Shown here piece by piece: positions 40,239 through 48,322 of a stretch of 64,000 nt of DNA. Numbering within the stretch: the stretch's first letter is position 1; the number at the start of each line of letters is the position of its first letter. The notes beneath the pieces are model-generated. The model searched no databases. It saw nothing but the letters and a program-made list of their open reading frames with translations, and was not told the DNA's origin. This stretch comes from Thermoclostridium stercorarium subsp. stercorarium DSM 8532 (GTDB taxonomy: Bacteria; Bacillota; Clostridia; DSM-8532), in contig NC_020134.1 of the NCBI RefSeq assembly GCF_000331995.1, positions 682,001-746,000 of the forward strand, given 5' to 3'. The translations under genes were made by a program, and so were the position numbers.

Positions 40239-42920
40239 ATGCAGGCCATAAGGCTTTTGCCAAACAATGTTGAAAAAAAGAAAAAAGACCAGGGTTTATC
40301 TTCGGCTGAAGCCAGAAGAAGAATGGAAGTATACGGGAAAAACAAACTTGCAACCAAAAAGAAAAAATCCTGGTTACTGTTATTTATATCCCAGTTTACC
40401 GATTTTATGGTTCTGGTTCTGCTTGCCGCCACTGCCATTTCAATGATCATAGGTGATATTACCGAAGCAATTACCATTCTTGCCATAGTGTTTATAAACG
40501 CTCTTCTCGGGTTTTATCAGGAAATGCATACCGAAAAGATAATGGAAGCCATTGAAAAACTTGCTGCGCCAAAGGCAAAGGTTATAAGGGATAATGAAAT
40601 GAGGGAAATACCTGCCGAAGAAGTTGTACCGGGCGATTTGACAGTCATTGAAGCCGGCGACAGGATACCTGCGGACGGTGTACTGATTATGGCCAATGAA
40701 CTTCAGGTGGATGAATCCATGCTCACCGGAGAATCAATGCCTGTAAGAAAACAGGTGATTCATAACGAAACCGACACTGATGCCACTTTCCCGAAGAATC
40801 ATGTATATATGGGATGCCTGGTTACCGCAGGCACAGGGCGTGCAGTGGTCACAAAAACCGGCATGGAGACCGAAATGGGCAAAATAGCCCATATGATACA
40901 GGAAGCTGAACAGCAGGATACCCCGCTTCAGAAAAGACTTGAGACGTTGGGAACCTATATTGTGATAGCCTGCCTTGTCATTTGTGCGATTGTATCATTA
41001 ACGGGAATTATAAGGGGTGAAAATGTATTTTCAATGCTTCTGGCGGGGATAAGCCTTGCGGTGGCTGCGGTACCTGAAGGACTTCCCGCCGTGGTGACCA
41101 TTGCGTTGGCTCTCGGAGTTCAGCGGATGGCAAAAAGAAACGCTTTGGTCAGAAAGCTTCCCGCAGTTGAGACCCTTGGCTGTGCAACAGTTATTTGCTC
41201 GGATAAGACCGGCACTCTTACGGAAAACAAAATGCGCGTGGTTTCAATATATTGCGGAAGAACCAGGTATCAGGTAACAAGGGATGACAATGAAGAAAAT
41301 AAAAACAGAATACTTTTTCAGGGCAAACCGGTTGATCCGGTAAAAATGCCTGCTTTGAATCTGATGGCTCTGACGGGGATCTTATGCGGCAATGTGAATA
41401 TACGAAAAGTTGAAGATGAGGAAAAAATCTCGGAAGAATATGTGTTCCTTGGGGATCCCACGGAGGTCGCGCTTGTCCGGATGGCGGTTGAGGCGGGATA
41501 CGATCCGGAAAAAATTGCTGAAGAATATAAAAGGCTCAGGGAAATACCGTTTGATTCCGAAAGGAAAATGATGTCAGTTATGTGTTCCACGCCTTCCGGT
41601 GACAGAATTATCTTTGCAAAAGGAGCTCCTGAGGTGATACTTCAAAGATGCACTTCCATAATGGTGGCGAACAATGAACGTAAAATTTTGGATTATGATA
41701 TTAAAAGGATTGAACAGGAAAACACTTATATGGCTCAGAATGCCCTTAGAGTAATTGCTATGGCGTACAGAATAATAGAAAAAGGCAAAAGCCTGCCTTC
41801 GGATTTCGAACAGCAGCTTACATTTCTTGGGCTTGCGGGTATGATGGATCCGCCGAGAAAAGAGGTTTACGATGCCGTTGAAAAATGTAAGATTGCCGGA
41901 ATTAAACCCGTGATGATAACAGGAGACCATAAAGAAACTGCAAAAGCGGTCGCAAAAGAACTGAAAATCATTGACGGGAACGAGAATGTTCTGACGGGCA
42001 ATGAGATTGAAAGTTTAAGCGATAGGGAACTTAAGGAAAGGCTGAAGGATACGGCGGTTTTTGCCCGTGTTCTGCCAAAGCATAAGCTCAGACTGGTTAA
42101 GGCATATAAGGAAGAAGGATACATTGTTGCAATGACAGGGGATGGCGTAAACGATGCGCCGGCGGTAAAGGAAGCCGATATTGGTGTGGCAATGGGGCTG
42201 ACGGGTACCGATGTTACCCGGCAGGCGGCTTCAATGATACTTATGGATGATAATTTTTCAACAATTGTTGCTGCAGTGGAAGAAGGACGCAATATTTACA
42301 ACAATATACGCAAATTTATCAGGTATTTATTATCATGCAATATCGGAGAAGTATTGACGATGTTTCTCGGAATGCTTATGGGATTGCCTGTGCCGTTGCT
42401 TCCCGCCCAGATACTGTTGGTGAATCTTGTGACTGACGGTTTGCCCGCCATAGCGCTGAGTATGGAAACAGGTGATCCTGATATTATGAAACAAAAGCCA
42501 AGGGATCCGAACGAGCATATATTCTCAGGCGGATTATGGCAGCTGATAATTACAAGGGGAATATTCATCGGAGTTGTCACACTGCTGTCATTCATTCTTG
42601 TGTTCAGACAGTCGCTCAGCCTTGAAGCCGCAAGAACGGCAGCCTTGGTGACACTTGTGCTGAGCCAGCTTATTCACGTTTTTGAATGCAAATCTGAAAA
42701 AAAGAATATTTTTGAAATAAACCTTCTGAGTAATTTGTGGCTTGTAGGGGCTGTATTTACGTCACTGAGCGTATTGGCATGTGTTGTTTATGTTCCCGCA
42801 TTGCAGAACGTTTTCAAAACGGTTCCGCTGCTTCCCGAATATTGGCTTTATGTTGCAGGGTTATGCCTTTTGCCGCCGGTTATAAGCTCGTTTTTCAGAA
42901 GCAAAAAAGATGAAGCGTAG
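40239..42920 (+). CDS. P-type cation-transporting ATPase, PMCA/SERCA-like (probable Ca2+ pump)
   Basis: 893-residue membrane pump. N-terminal cation ATPase domain (LSSAEARRRMEVYGKNKLA), TGES in the actuator domain (LTGESMPV), membrane ion-site motif VPEGLPAVV, phosphorylated Asp322 in CSDKTGTLTENKM, nucleotide-binding KGAPE, and the hinge TGDGVNDAPAVKEADIGVAMG. The VPEGLP motif and overall layout fit type IIA/IIB Ca2+ ATPases; Mg2+ or Mn2+ transport cannot be excluded. About ten membrane segments. Start follows GGGAGG. Immediately after it lies the broken WG-repeat gene. Confidence 0.93.
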   Translation: MQAIRLLPNNVEKKKKDQGLSSAEARRRMEVYGKNKLATKKKKSWLLLFISQFTDFMVLVLLAATAISMIIGDITEAITILAIVFINALLGFYQEMHTEKIMEAIEKLAAPKAKVIRDNEMREIPAEEVVPGDLTVIEAGDRIPADGVLIMANELQVDESMLTGESMPVRKQVIHNETDTDATFPKNHVYMGCLVTAGTGRAVVTKTGMETEMGKIAHMIQEAEQQDTPLQKRLETLGTYIVIACLVICAIVSLTGIIRGENVFSMLLAGISLAVAAVPEGLPAVVTIALALGVQRMAKRNALVRKLPAVETLGCATVICSDKTGTLTENKMRVVSIYCGRTRYQVTRDDNEENKNRILFQGKPVDPVKMPALNLMALTGILCGNVNIRKVEDEEKISEEYVFLGDPTEVALVRMAVEAGYDPEKIAEEYKRLREIPFDSERKMMSVMCSTPSGDRIIFAKGAPEVILQRCTSIMVANNERKILDYDIKRIEQENTYMAQNALRVIAMAYRIIEKGKSLPSDFEQQLTFLGLAGMMDPPRKEVYDAVEKCKIAGIKPVMITGDHKETAKAVAKELKIIDGNENVLTGNEIESLSDRELKERLKDTAVFARVLPKHKLRLVKAYKEEGYIVAMTGDGVNDAPAVKEADIGVAMGLTGTDVTRQAASMILMDDNFSTIVAAVEEGRNIYNNIRKFIRYLLSCNIGEVLTMFLGMLMGLPVPLLPAQILLVNLVTDGLPAIALSMETGDPDIMKQKPRDPNEHIFSGGLWQLIITRGIFIGVVTLLSFILVFRQSLSLEAARTAALVTLVLSQLIHVFECKSEKKNIFEINLLSNLWLVGAVFTSLSVLACVVYVPALQNVFKTVPLLPEYWLYVAGLCLLPPVISSFFRSKKDEA

Positions 42921-42924
42921 CGGG

Positions 42925-43742
42925 CCTTTATAATACAATAAATAACGGTGCCGATGTTCAGCCTTTTCTTTATCCGATGTCGGCGAAACAGGAAAACGGC
43001 GCATATCTGTGGGGATATGTGGACAACAAGGGAAATTTTGTAATTGGACCGAAATACGCATATGCAAGTGAATGGAACGGCAATTACGGGATTGTTTCAA
43101 AGCCCGAGGATCCGCTTTCATATTTTGTGATAAACCGTGAAGAAGAGCATGTTGCAAAAAATAACGACTATTACCGGGGTTTTTTTATGGATATGGGGGA
43201 CACATACTATATTTTGCAGGCAACCTGTTATGCTTCAGGGACAGCTGGCTCAGCCTGCCTGACGGGGAAATATTTGCAATGCTGAAGTTTTATATATATC
43301 ACATGTCGGATGGACTTATAGGAATACGCGACGGTTATGATCACCTTTCGGGATACTGCGACAGAAACGGCAGGATAGTGATCCCGTATTTATACAGATA
43401 TTTCCAGTTGAGTACATGGACATTCGTCTAACCGATTTCAAGCAGATACTTGCAAGAAAGGATGAAAACAGTCCTTACCGGTTATTCGGCGAAAACGGCA
43501 AACTGCTTTATGAATTTCCGCCGTATTTTGACGGTAAAATTATAGATGACGGTATCGGTCATTATGTATTTAAGTCCGATAAGAATACGCTTTCAGTGAT
43601 TGCAACCGACGGGCAAATAAAGGCACAAATACCGATTGAAAGGTATGCAGGATTTGATTTTGTCAGTGGACTGGTGCAGGTCAAATATATCAGCGGCGCA
43701 TGCAGGTATTATGTTGTTAACGGCAATATTGTGATTGAGTGA
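42925..43742 (+). pseudogene. WG-repeat protein gene, truncated and frameshifted
   Basis: WG-type repeats run across three reading frames: LWGYVDNKGNFVIGPKYAY (from about 43007, frame 2), then LIGIRDGYDHLSGYCDRNGR and IVIPYLYRYF (from about 43312, frame 1), then PYRLFGENGKLLYEFPPYFD (from about 43475, frame 3). At least two frameshifts (near 43215 and near 43405) separate them, and no start or signal peptide is seen: the frame merges into the 3' end of the ATPase gene, so the 5' end is lost. It is related to the intact WG lipoprotein at 19544-20560. Confidence 0.8.
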
Positions 43743-43910
43743 AGCGGAATAATCTGATATTCCTTACACGTACGTATTTTGGCAGGTTTGCCGTTATCGG
43801 CAACAGCAGTATCATCATATTGCTTGCCTATGTAAAGAGAGTTGCAATATAATTTTTATGCTGTATTTTACCAGGCCAACAAAAAATGAAGGTACGGAAG
43901 TTAAAGTAAA

Positions 43911-43937
43911 GAAAAGAGCAGCCGAAAACCGGCTGCT
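43911..43937 (-). terminator. Terminator of the sigma-holin operon
   Basis: 8-bp stem AGCAGCCG/CGGCTGCT with a 5-nt loop; on the minus strand followed by CTTTTCTTT, 40 bp after the holin stop. On the + strand it is followed by TGTTTGTTTC and may also end the WG pseudogene transcript. Confidence 0.8.
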
Positions 43938-43978
43938 TGTTTGTTTCTTACGTAGAGTTTGAGGATGCGGAAGCCGGT

Positions 43979-44395
43979 TTATATTTTTGGATTGTCAGAA
44001 GGGTTATTATGCAATTTTAATAACGATTCTTTCAGTATTTTGGGGATTGGAAGTCCCATCCTTCCTGCGTTTTCCATAATACTGATACCCTCATTGGATA
44101 AATAGAATGCGATTATCATGGTTCTAAGTGAGTGGCCTGTGCCTATTAAATATTTGTCGATTACATTTCCCACGGCGACCAAAATAAATATCGTAATTTT
44201 TTTGCAAATACCCCTGAAGCCTATTTCGCTTGATACTTTCTTATTGCGAACGGCGAGCAGGACCCCGGTGACATAGTCCAATACAACCAGGGCAATTAAA
44301 GAATATATAAGTGAGTCAGGCTCTCCCATGAGCCACCCTAAAACGCAACCCAAAAGTGCGAAAAGTACTTTTGACTTTTCTAATACCGAACCCAT
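43979..44395 (-). CDS. Holin of the TcdE / phage holin 4 family
   Basis: 138-residue small membrane protein with about three to four hydrophobic segments (VLFALLGCVLGWLM, SLIYSLIALVVLDYVTGVLLAV, ITIFILVAVGNVIDKYL, and MIIAFYLSNEGISI). Family signatures: DYVTGVLLA, IGFRGICKK, FYLSNEGISIMENAGRMGLPIPK. Relatives form membrane pores for phage lysis or, as TcdE, for release of proteins lacking signal peptides. It lies 14 bp after the sigma factor gene with an AGGAGG site, so the two form an operon. No phage structural genes are nearby, so a secretion role is more likely than lysis of a prophage. Confidence 0.9.
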   Translation of the reverse strand: MGSVLEKSKVLFALLGCVLGWLMGEPDSLIYSLIALVVLDYVTGVLLAVRNKKVSSEIGFRGICKKITIFILVAVGNVIDKYLIGTGHSLRTMIIAFYLSNEGISIMENAGRMGLPIPKILKESLLKLHNNPSDNPKI

Positions 44396-44409
44396 ATATT
44401 ATCATCCTC

Positions 44410-44952
44410 CTAAAGCTTGTCCAAATAAGCTTTGCGCAATTTTTTAAGGACTCTGTTTTTCATCTGGTTGACTGCCTGTCTTGAAACGTTCTGGGATTTT
44501 GCTATTTCGGTTACGGTATAGCCTAAGAAATAGATCATGTAAATTATTTTAAATTCCTGCTTTGTTAGGATTTTCTTGATGTAATGCAGCTCACAGTCGG
44601 AATAAACGTCGGTGGTGGATGGAAGAGATTCGATGTAATACCGCTCTTTGTCATTCAGCTGTGAATATAATGAGATGTTACGCAGCCGCTTGATTTGTAT
44701 TAGTCTTTTGACGTAAAAACTGTGAATTGAAGTCCGGATGTAAGAAACTATGCTTTCTTCCCGCTGATTTTTAATGTTGCTGATTTGAAGGTTATTAAGT
44801 AACGAAATTAAATCTGCAAGGAGATCATTATATGCGTCTTCATAATTTAGCTTATACGCATATTTTTTCAGCAATGGATTGAATTTGTTGATAAGCACAA
44901 TAGCAGCGTTACCATTTCCATTTTGCAATTTTGCAATAATGTCAATGGTCAT
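44410..44952 (-). CDS. TcdR/UviA/BotR-like alternative sigma factor
   Basis: 180 residues. The N-terminal half resembles sigma region 2 of the toxin-gene sigma group (FNPLLKKYAYKLNYEDAYND against TcdR FKPLVKKLSRVLHYEEGETD, recalled from the family), and the C terminus is region 4 (IYFLGYTVTEIAKSQNVSRQ followed by AVNQMKNRVLKKLRKAY), very close to TcdR. Such factors direct RNA polymerase to toxin or bacteriocin promoters with -35 TTTACA. ATG at 44952 is chosen (AAAGGTGG upstream); an in-frame GTG at 44964 is an alternative. It is cotranscribed with a holin, as UviA/UviB and TcdR/TcdE are linked. Confidence 0.9.
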   Translation of the reverse strand: MTIDIIAKLQNGNGNAAIVLINKFNPLLKKYAYKLNYEDAYNDLLADLISLLNNLQISNIKNQREESIVSYIRTSIHSFYVKRLIQIKRLRNISLYSQLNDKERYYIESLPSTTDVYSDCELHYIKKILTKQEFKIIYMIYFLGYTVTEIAKSQNVSRQAVNQMKNRVLKKLRKAYLDKL

Positions 44953-44954
44953 AA

Positions 44955-44992
44955 TCCATCCCACCTTTCAAATGGTAAAGAGATGGGATGGA
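44955..44992. repeat. Inverted repeat over the sigma gene -10 and ribosome site
   Basis: TCCATCCCA (44955-44963) and TGGGATGGA (44984-44992), perfect 9-bp arms 20 nt apart. The arms lie in the promoter spacer and just upstream of the ATG, so it could act as an operator or, in DNA or RNA, mask the start region. Confidence 0.65.
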
Positions 44993-45004
44993 AGTATTTG
45001 TAAA
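44977..45004 (-). promoter_or_regulatory. Self-type promoter of the sigma factor gene
   Basis: On the minus strand TTTACA (45004-44999), 16-bp spacer, CTCTTT (44982-44977). Same elements and same spacing as at 18776, which suggests that the sigma factor drives its own gene, as TcdR does. Confidence 0.65.
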
Positions 45005-45325
45005 CATTGTGAAAAAAGAAAATTATTTTTTCTTTATTTGCTTACGCACCCTTATAAGAAATGGATGATAACATAAACCAACCCCTGCCTGTTTCAGATT
45101 CTTCAAAGTGACATAAAATTTATAGTTTCATATACAAAAACAAGGAAAATTTATTTAGATAACATGTTTGGAAGTAATTATTTGAATTTATGAAAAAGCT
45201 ATATCTTAAGGAGAATAAGATTTTTATTTTGGGAAATACTTTTTTGTTCTGATTTTTTATATGGCGTTTAAAGCTTATTCTTGATTTTCTTACTGCTTAC
45301 CCCGTTGCATTTAATCGATACTATG
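45005..45325. other. Divergent intergenic region between sigma and glycosidase genes
   Basis: AT-rich, about 320 bp, between the two divergent TTTACA promoters. No gene, RNA or repeat recognised. Confidence 0.5.
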
Positions 45326-45353
45326 TTTACATTTATTTCCTTTTAGTTTCCTT
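45326..45353 (+). promoter_or_regulatory. TcdR/UviA-type promoter of the phosphodiester glycosidase gene
   Basis: TTTACA (45326-45331), 16-bp spacer, TTCCTT (45348-45353), then TATAAGTG. The first 11 positions (TGTTTACATTT) and the end (TTTATA-GTG) are identical to the promoter at 18776, with unbroken alignment. Confidence 0.7.
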
Positions 45354-45363
45354 TATAAGTGAA

Positions 45364-45383
45364 AATAAATCCCGGGATTTATT
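45364..45383. repeat. Perfect 20-bp palindrome at the predicted transcript start
   Basis: AATAAATCCCGGGATTTATT, about 10 bp after the -10 element, the same relative place as the 14-bp palindrome at 18812 but with different sequence. Confidence 0.8.
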
Positions 45384-45417
45384 CAAAACTAATCAAGGTT
45401 TCAGGAGGATGATTTTT

Positions 45418-46212
45418 ATGGCAGCCACTTTTGGCTCTGAATTGTACACCGTGAATGGCAAAAAGGTCAGGTTAATGTGGTTGGAAGCGGGGATAGACGA
45501 ACTCACTATACGAAATATTGGCGAGAATAGTTTACGTACGGCTAAAGATGAAAAAGGAAATCAGCTATATGGTGTTAACGGAGTGTTCTTTCAAATGGTA
45601 GAGCCAGACAAAGGTAATTTGTATGGTTATGCAATAAATAACGGTGCTCCCATAGGTCCAAATGAGCGAGGCTCATGGAACAGCGGCGGTAATGGGTTTA
45701 TGGTGTATTTGAAGAAAGAGTTGCCTGATAAAACTTTCCTATTTGTATCAAATAATGCTATGCAGACTGATGACAATAAAAACCAATTCCCTGTTACGCA
45801 CAAAGGTTATACAGTGCAAATGAGCGATGTCAAATGGGCAGTAGGAGGAATTAGTCTGCATTTAAGCGAAAATTTCTCAAAAGCGGCTGATTATTACTCA
45901 AGATTATCAAATGATAAAGAGTGGGATGTTGATAACAAAGCGGATCGTCCAAGAACGGCAATAGGATACAAAGGCGGTAAGAAAATCATCTTGTGTACAA
46001 TATTTGACGGGGATGATATAACGAAGGACGGAGCAGGATACGGATGTAATTTATGGGATGTAAGAACCATTATGAAAGACAAATTCGGCTGTACTATGGG
46101 TTTGAACCTGGACGGCGGCGGTTCAACTCAAATATCCTATAAAGAAAACGGGAAAGATTGTTATCAGGGATTCGGCAGGGCAAGCTACTGTATGCTGTGT
46201 GTTCCGATGTAA
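45418..46212 (+). CDS. Leaderless phosphodiester glycosidase (NAGPA-family) protein
   Basis: 264 residues of the phosphodiester glycosidase (NAGPA/DUF2233) family. Core signatures: VNGVFFQM, a mid-protein GGISLHL, RPRTAIGYKGGKKIILCTIF with the following DG, and the C-terminal GLNLDGGGSTQISY. Relatives hydrolyse GlcNAc-1-phosphodiester bonds and are usually exported or lysosomal and act on wall-type glycopolymers, but no signal peptide is present here: the protein begins AATFGSELYTVNGKKV. ATG at 45418 (GGAGG 9-13 bp upstream) is preferred to 45409. With the divergent holin operon, export through the holin is a reasonable hypothesis. Confidence 0.85.
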   Translation: MAATFGSELYTVNGKKVRLMWLEAGIDELTIRNIGENSLRTAKDEKGNQLYGVNGVFFQMVEPDKGNLYGYAINNGAPIGPNERGSWNSGGNGFMVYLKKELPDKTFLFVSNNAMQTDDNKNQFPVTHKGYTVQMSDVKWAVGGISLHLSENFSKAADYYSRLSNDKEWDVDNKADRPRTAIGYKGGKKIILCTIFDGDDITKDGAGYGCNLWDVRTIMKDKFGCTMGLNLDGGGSTQISYKENGKDCYQGFGRASYCMLCVPM

Positions 46213-46246
46213 TCTCTTACATACGTCGGGTATCGCTTCAATAATT

Positions 46247-46284
46247 AAATTGGGATATCGCAAATACGATATCCCAATTTTTTG
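46247..46284 (+). terminator. Terminator of the phosphodiester glycosidase gene
   Basis: Perfect 14-bp stem AAATTGGGATATCG/CGATATCCCAATTT, loop CAAATA, then TTTG. Confidence 0.9.
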
Positions 46285-46362
46285 CGTATGCATTGCCGGA
46301 AAGGTGAGTTCAGCCGGGAATATTGTTGACGCCTGCTGCCCGAGTACTTTTTTGCTGAAACT

Positions 46363-47805
46363 TTATTTCAAAATTAAAGCGTCGAGATGCCCGTCGTTCC
46401 TTGAAATGTAAATCTCGTTACCAGAAACGTAAATAACGCTTGGTGAGTGGTCAACAACCGGGATATCAAGTATGGGATATACCGGCAAATTATAATCGTC
46501 TACCTGGTACAGATATTCACCCGAATCCGGGTTAAATACGTGAATTTTATCATTGCTGACAATTACCAGCCGGTTTTGAATAATAAGCGGGCTGTAGGCT
46601 TCCGGCGGGTCAAAGGAATAGCCGCATTCCCAGAGCAAATCCGACGTATCCAGTGAAATACATTTAATTTTCTCAGGGGTTGTGTAAATAAGTTTATTCT
46701 GATAAACCACCGCCCCCAGTAACGTATCGTTTTTTGAAAACAATTCATTTTTCTGTGAATTTGAATATAACGAAAAGGATTTTGTGAATAAATTGCCGTT
46801 GTCTTCTTTTTCATATGATTTAACAATTGAAAATTCGCCGTCCAGAAGGTACAACAGATTAATTCCCCCCGTAGGAATCGAATCCAACACCTCGCCGGTA
46901 TTGAAATCTATTTTCCTGAAGCAATCTTCGAAGGTTATCCATTGTGTGTTAGTATTTTTCGATAAAATCTGGTACTGCTTTGATTCAATCACGTCAGGCA
47001 GCATTATCATGGGATGGGGACTTTCCGGGAAAAGGTTGCCTTCCACTTTCCATTTCATTTGTCCGGAGCTTGGTTCATATGCAGCCAGACCGTCTTTTTG
47101 GCTTACAATGATGTTATTCATTTGCCTCTGTAATGATATAAGCACTTCATTCTGTTCCAGTTCTTTTTCCCAAAGTACTTCACCGTTGGTGACATCCAGC
47201 ACCATAATTGTATTCAGGTTGTATGGCTGAACGGCAACTGTTTTGTCTGTAATTGCAAGCCGTCTGATTTCAAATGAAAAAATTTTTTCCCAAAGTAATT
47301 TACCGGTGGTTATCTCAATGCATTGTAGCCTTGTATCGTCATCTACGGATGGTTTGGTACCAATGAGTATTGTATTTTCAGGCTCGTTAATACAGTAGTG
47401 AATGGGATAATAGCCACCGTATACCGACCATATTTTTTCGCCCGTATCCTTGTTTAAACCATATAAATACGTGTCTGAATGATAGCCGCTGATTTGATTG
47501 TCATTACCGTAGGCGATCAATACCTGACCGGTGTCATCAATGGGGTAGTTGTTGTCCAGATCACCACAAAAGGTCCATTTGCTTTGGTACATGTCTTTCC
47601 ATGATCTGATTGAGGACTTTGTCTCTTCATTATTATTTTCTTTATTATTGTCAGCATTGTCTTTATAGTTTTCGTCATCTTCAGCGGCATTATGTATATT
47701 TTCCTCAGTTACCGGTTCGTGAGTGTCATGGGACAAATTACTGCAGCCCGACAATGCTGCAAGCATTATGAATGCTATGATGATAAAAACGCTGGATAAT
47801 CTCAT
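46363..47805 (-). CDS. PQQ-like beta-propeller lipoprotein
   Basis: 480 residues: N-terminal hydrophobic helix with lipobox LSGC (Cys at about residue 21), an Asn/Glu/Asp-rich spacer of about 45 residues, then a beta-propeller of PQQ-type repeats (LNKDTGEKIWSVYGG, IEITTGKLLWEKIF, LDVTNGEVLWEKELE, YEPSSGQMKWKVEG, FNPDSGEYLYQVDD). Probably a surface binding or assembly protein; specific role unknown. ATG at 47805 is preferred (GAGGTG 9 bp upstream) over an in-frame ATG at 47829. Its promoter is at 47857-47885. Confidence 0.85.
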   Translation of the reverse strand: MRLSSVFIIIAFIMLAALSGCSNLSHDTHEPVTEENIHNAAEDDENYKDNADNNKENNNEETKSSIRSWKDMYQSKWTFCGDLDNNYPIDDTGQVLIAYGNDNQISGYHSDTYLYGLNKDTGEKIWSVYGGYYPIHYCINEPENTILIGTKPSVDDDTRLQCIEITTGKLLWEKIFSFEIRRLAITDKTVAVQPYNLNTIMVLDVTNGEVLWEKELEQNEVLISLQRQMNNIIVSQKDGLAAYEPSSGQMKWKVEGNLFPESPHPMIMLPDVIESKQYQILSKNTNTQWITFEDCFRKIDFNTGEVLDSIPTGGINLLYLLDGEFSIVKSYEKEDNGNLFTKSFSLYSNSQKNELFSKNDTLLGAVVYQNKLIYTTPEKIKCISLDTSDLLWECGYSFDPPEAYSPLIIQNRLVIVSNDKIHVFNPDSGEYLYQVDDYNLPVYPILDIPVVDHSPSVIYVSGNEIYISRNDGHLDALILK

Positions 47806-47856
47806 ATAATACAACACCTCATTTTCCAATAATTAGTATATTAATCACATATAATA

Positions 47857-47885
47857 CTTATAAAGCTAAAAATTGTAAATGTCAA
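47857..47885 (-). promoter_or_regulatory. Sigma-A promoter of the PQQ-like lipoprotein gene
   Basis: On the minus strand TTGACA (47885-47880), 17-bp spacer, TATAAG (47862-47857). Confidence 0.7.
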
Positions 47886-48027
47886 TACAATATTTGGATT
47901 TTGCCTGTCTGCGTTCCTGTTCCGAATTTTGATAAAACTATTGCCAAAACAACGCAAAACCTGTATAATATCCTATGTCATCAGTGATTAGGCAGGCAGT
48001 GCTGACAGCGTATAATATAATATTTGT

Positions 48028-48102
48028 GGGGATGTAACTCAGCGGGAGAGTGCCACAATGGCATTGTGGAAGTCGAGGGTTCAAATCCCTTCATCTCCAC
48101 CA
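48028..48102 (+). tRNA. tRNA-Ala (anticodon GGC), CCA encoded
   Basis: Complete cloverleaf: acceptor GGGGATG/CATCTCC with the alanine identity pair G3-U70, D stem ACTC/GAGT, anticodon stem CCACA/TGTGG around ATGGCAT (anticodon GGC, reads GCC/GCU), T arm GAGGG-TTCAAAT-CCCTT, discriminator A and encoded CCA (48100-48102). Confidence 0.93.
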
Positions 48103-48113
48103 TCAAAATCCAC

Positions 48114-48157
48114 AATCGTGCCGGTGACTGGTTTGTCGCCGGCACGATTATTTTTTG
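48114..48157 (+). terminator. Terminator after tRNA-Ala
   Basis: 11-bp stem AATCGTGCCGG/CCGGCACGATT, 14-nt loop, then ATTTTTT. Confidence 0.9.
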
Positions 48158-48322
48158 GCAGTCTTCTTTTTTTGTATTAAGCATTATCGCTTACTTGGCG
48201 CGTTTTTTATGTTGTCTTAGTAAGTTACAGTTTCGAAATCGTCAGATATCGACATTATTCTGTATAAAGTATTATTTTTATGATATAATTTCTCCTTGTT
48301 GATCAGAAATATGAAAGGATGT

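Noticed and set aside
42977-43285. Two separate small genes (42977-43285 and 43416-43742)
   Set aside because: They are pieces of one WG-repeat gene with a third piece in another frame between them.
48024-48302. Open frame over the tRNA
   Set aside because: It overlaps tRNA-Ala and its terminator.
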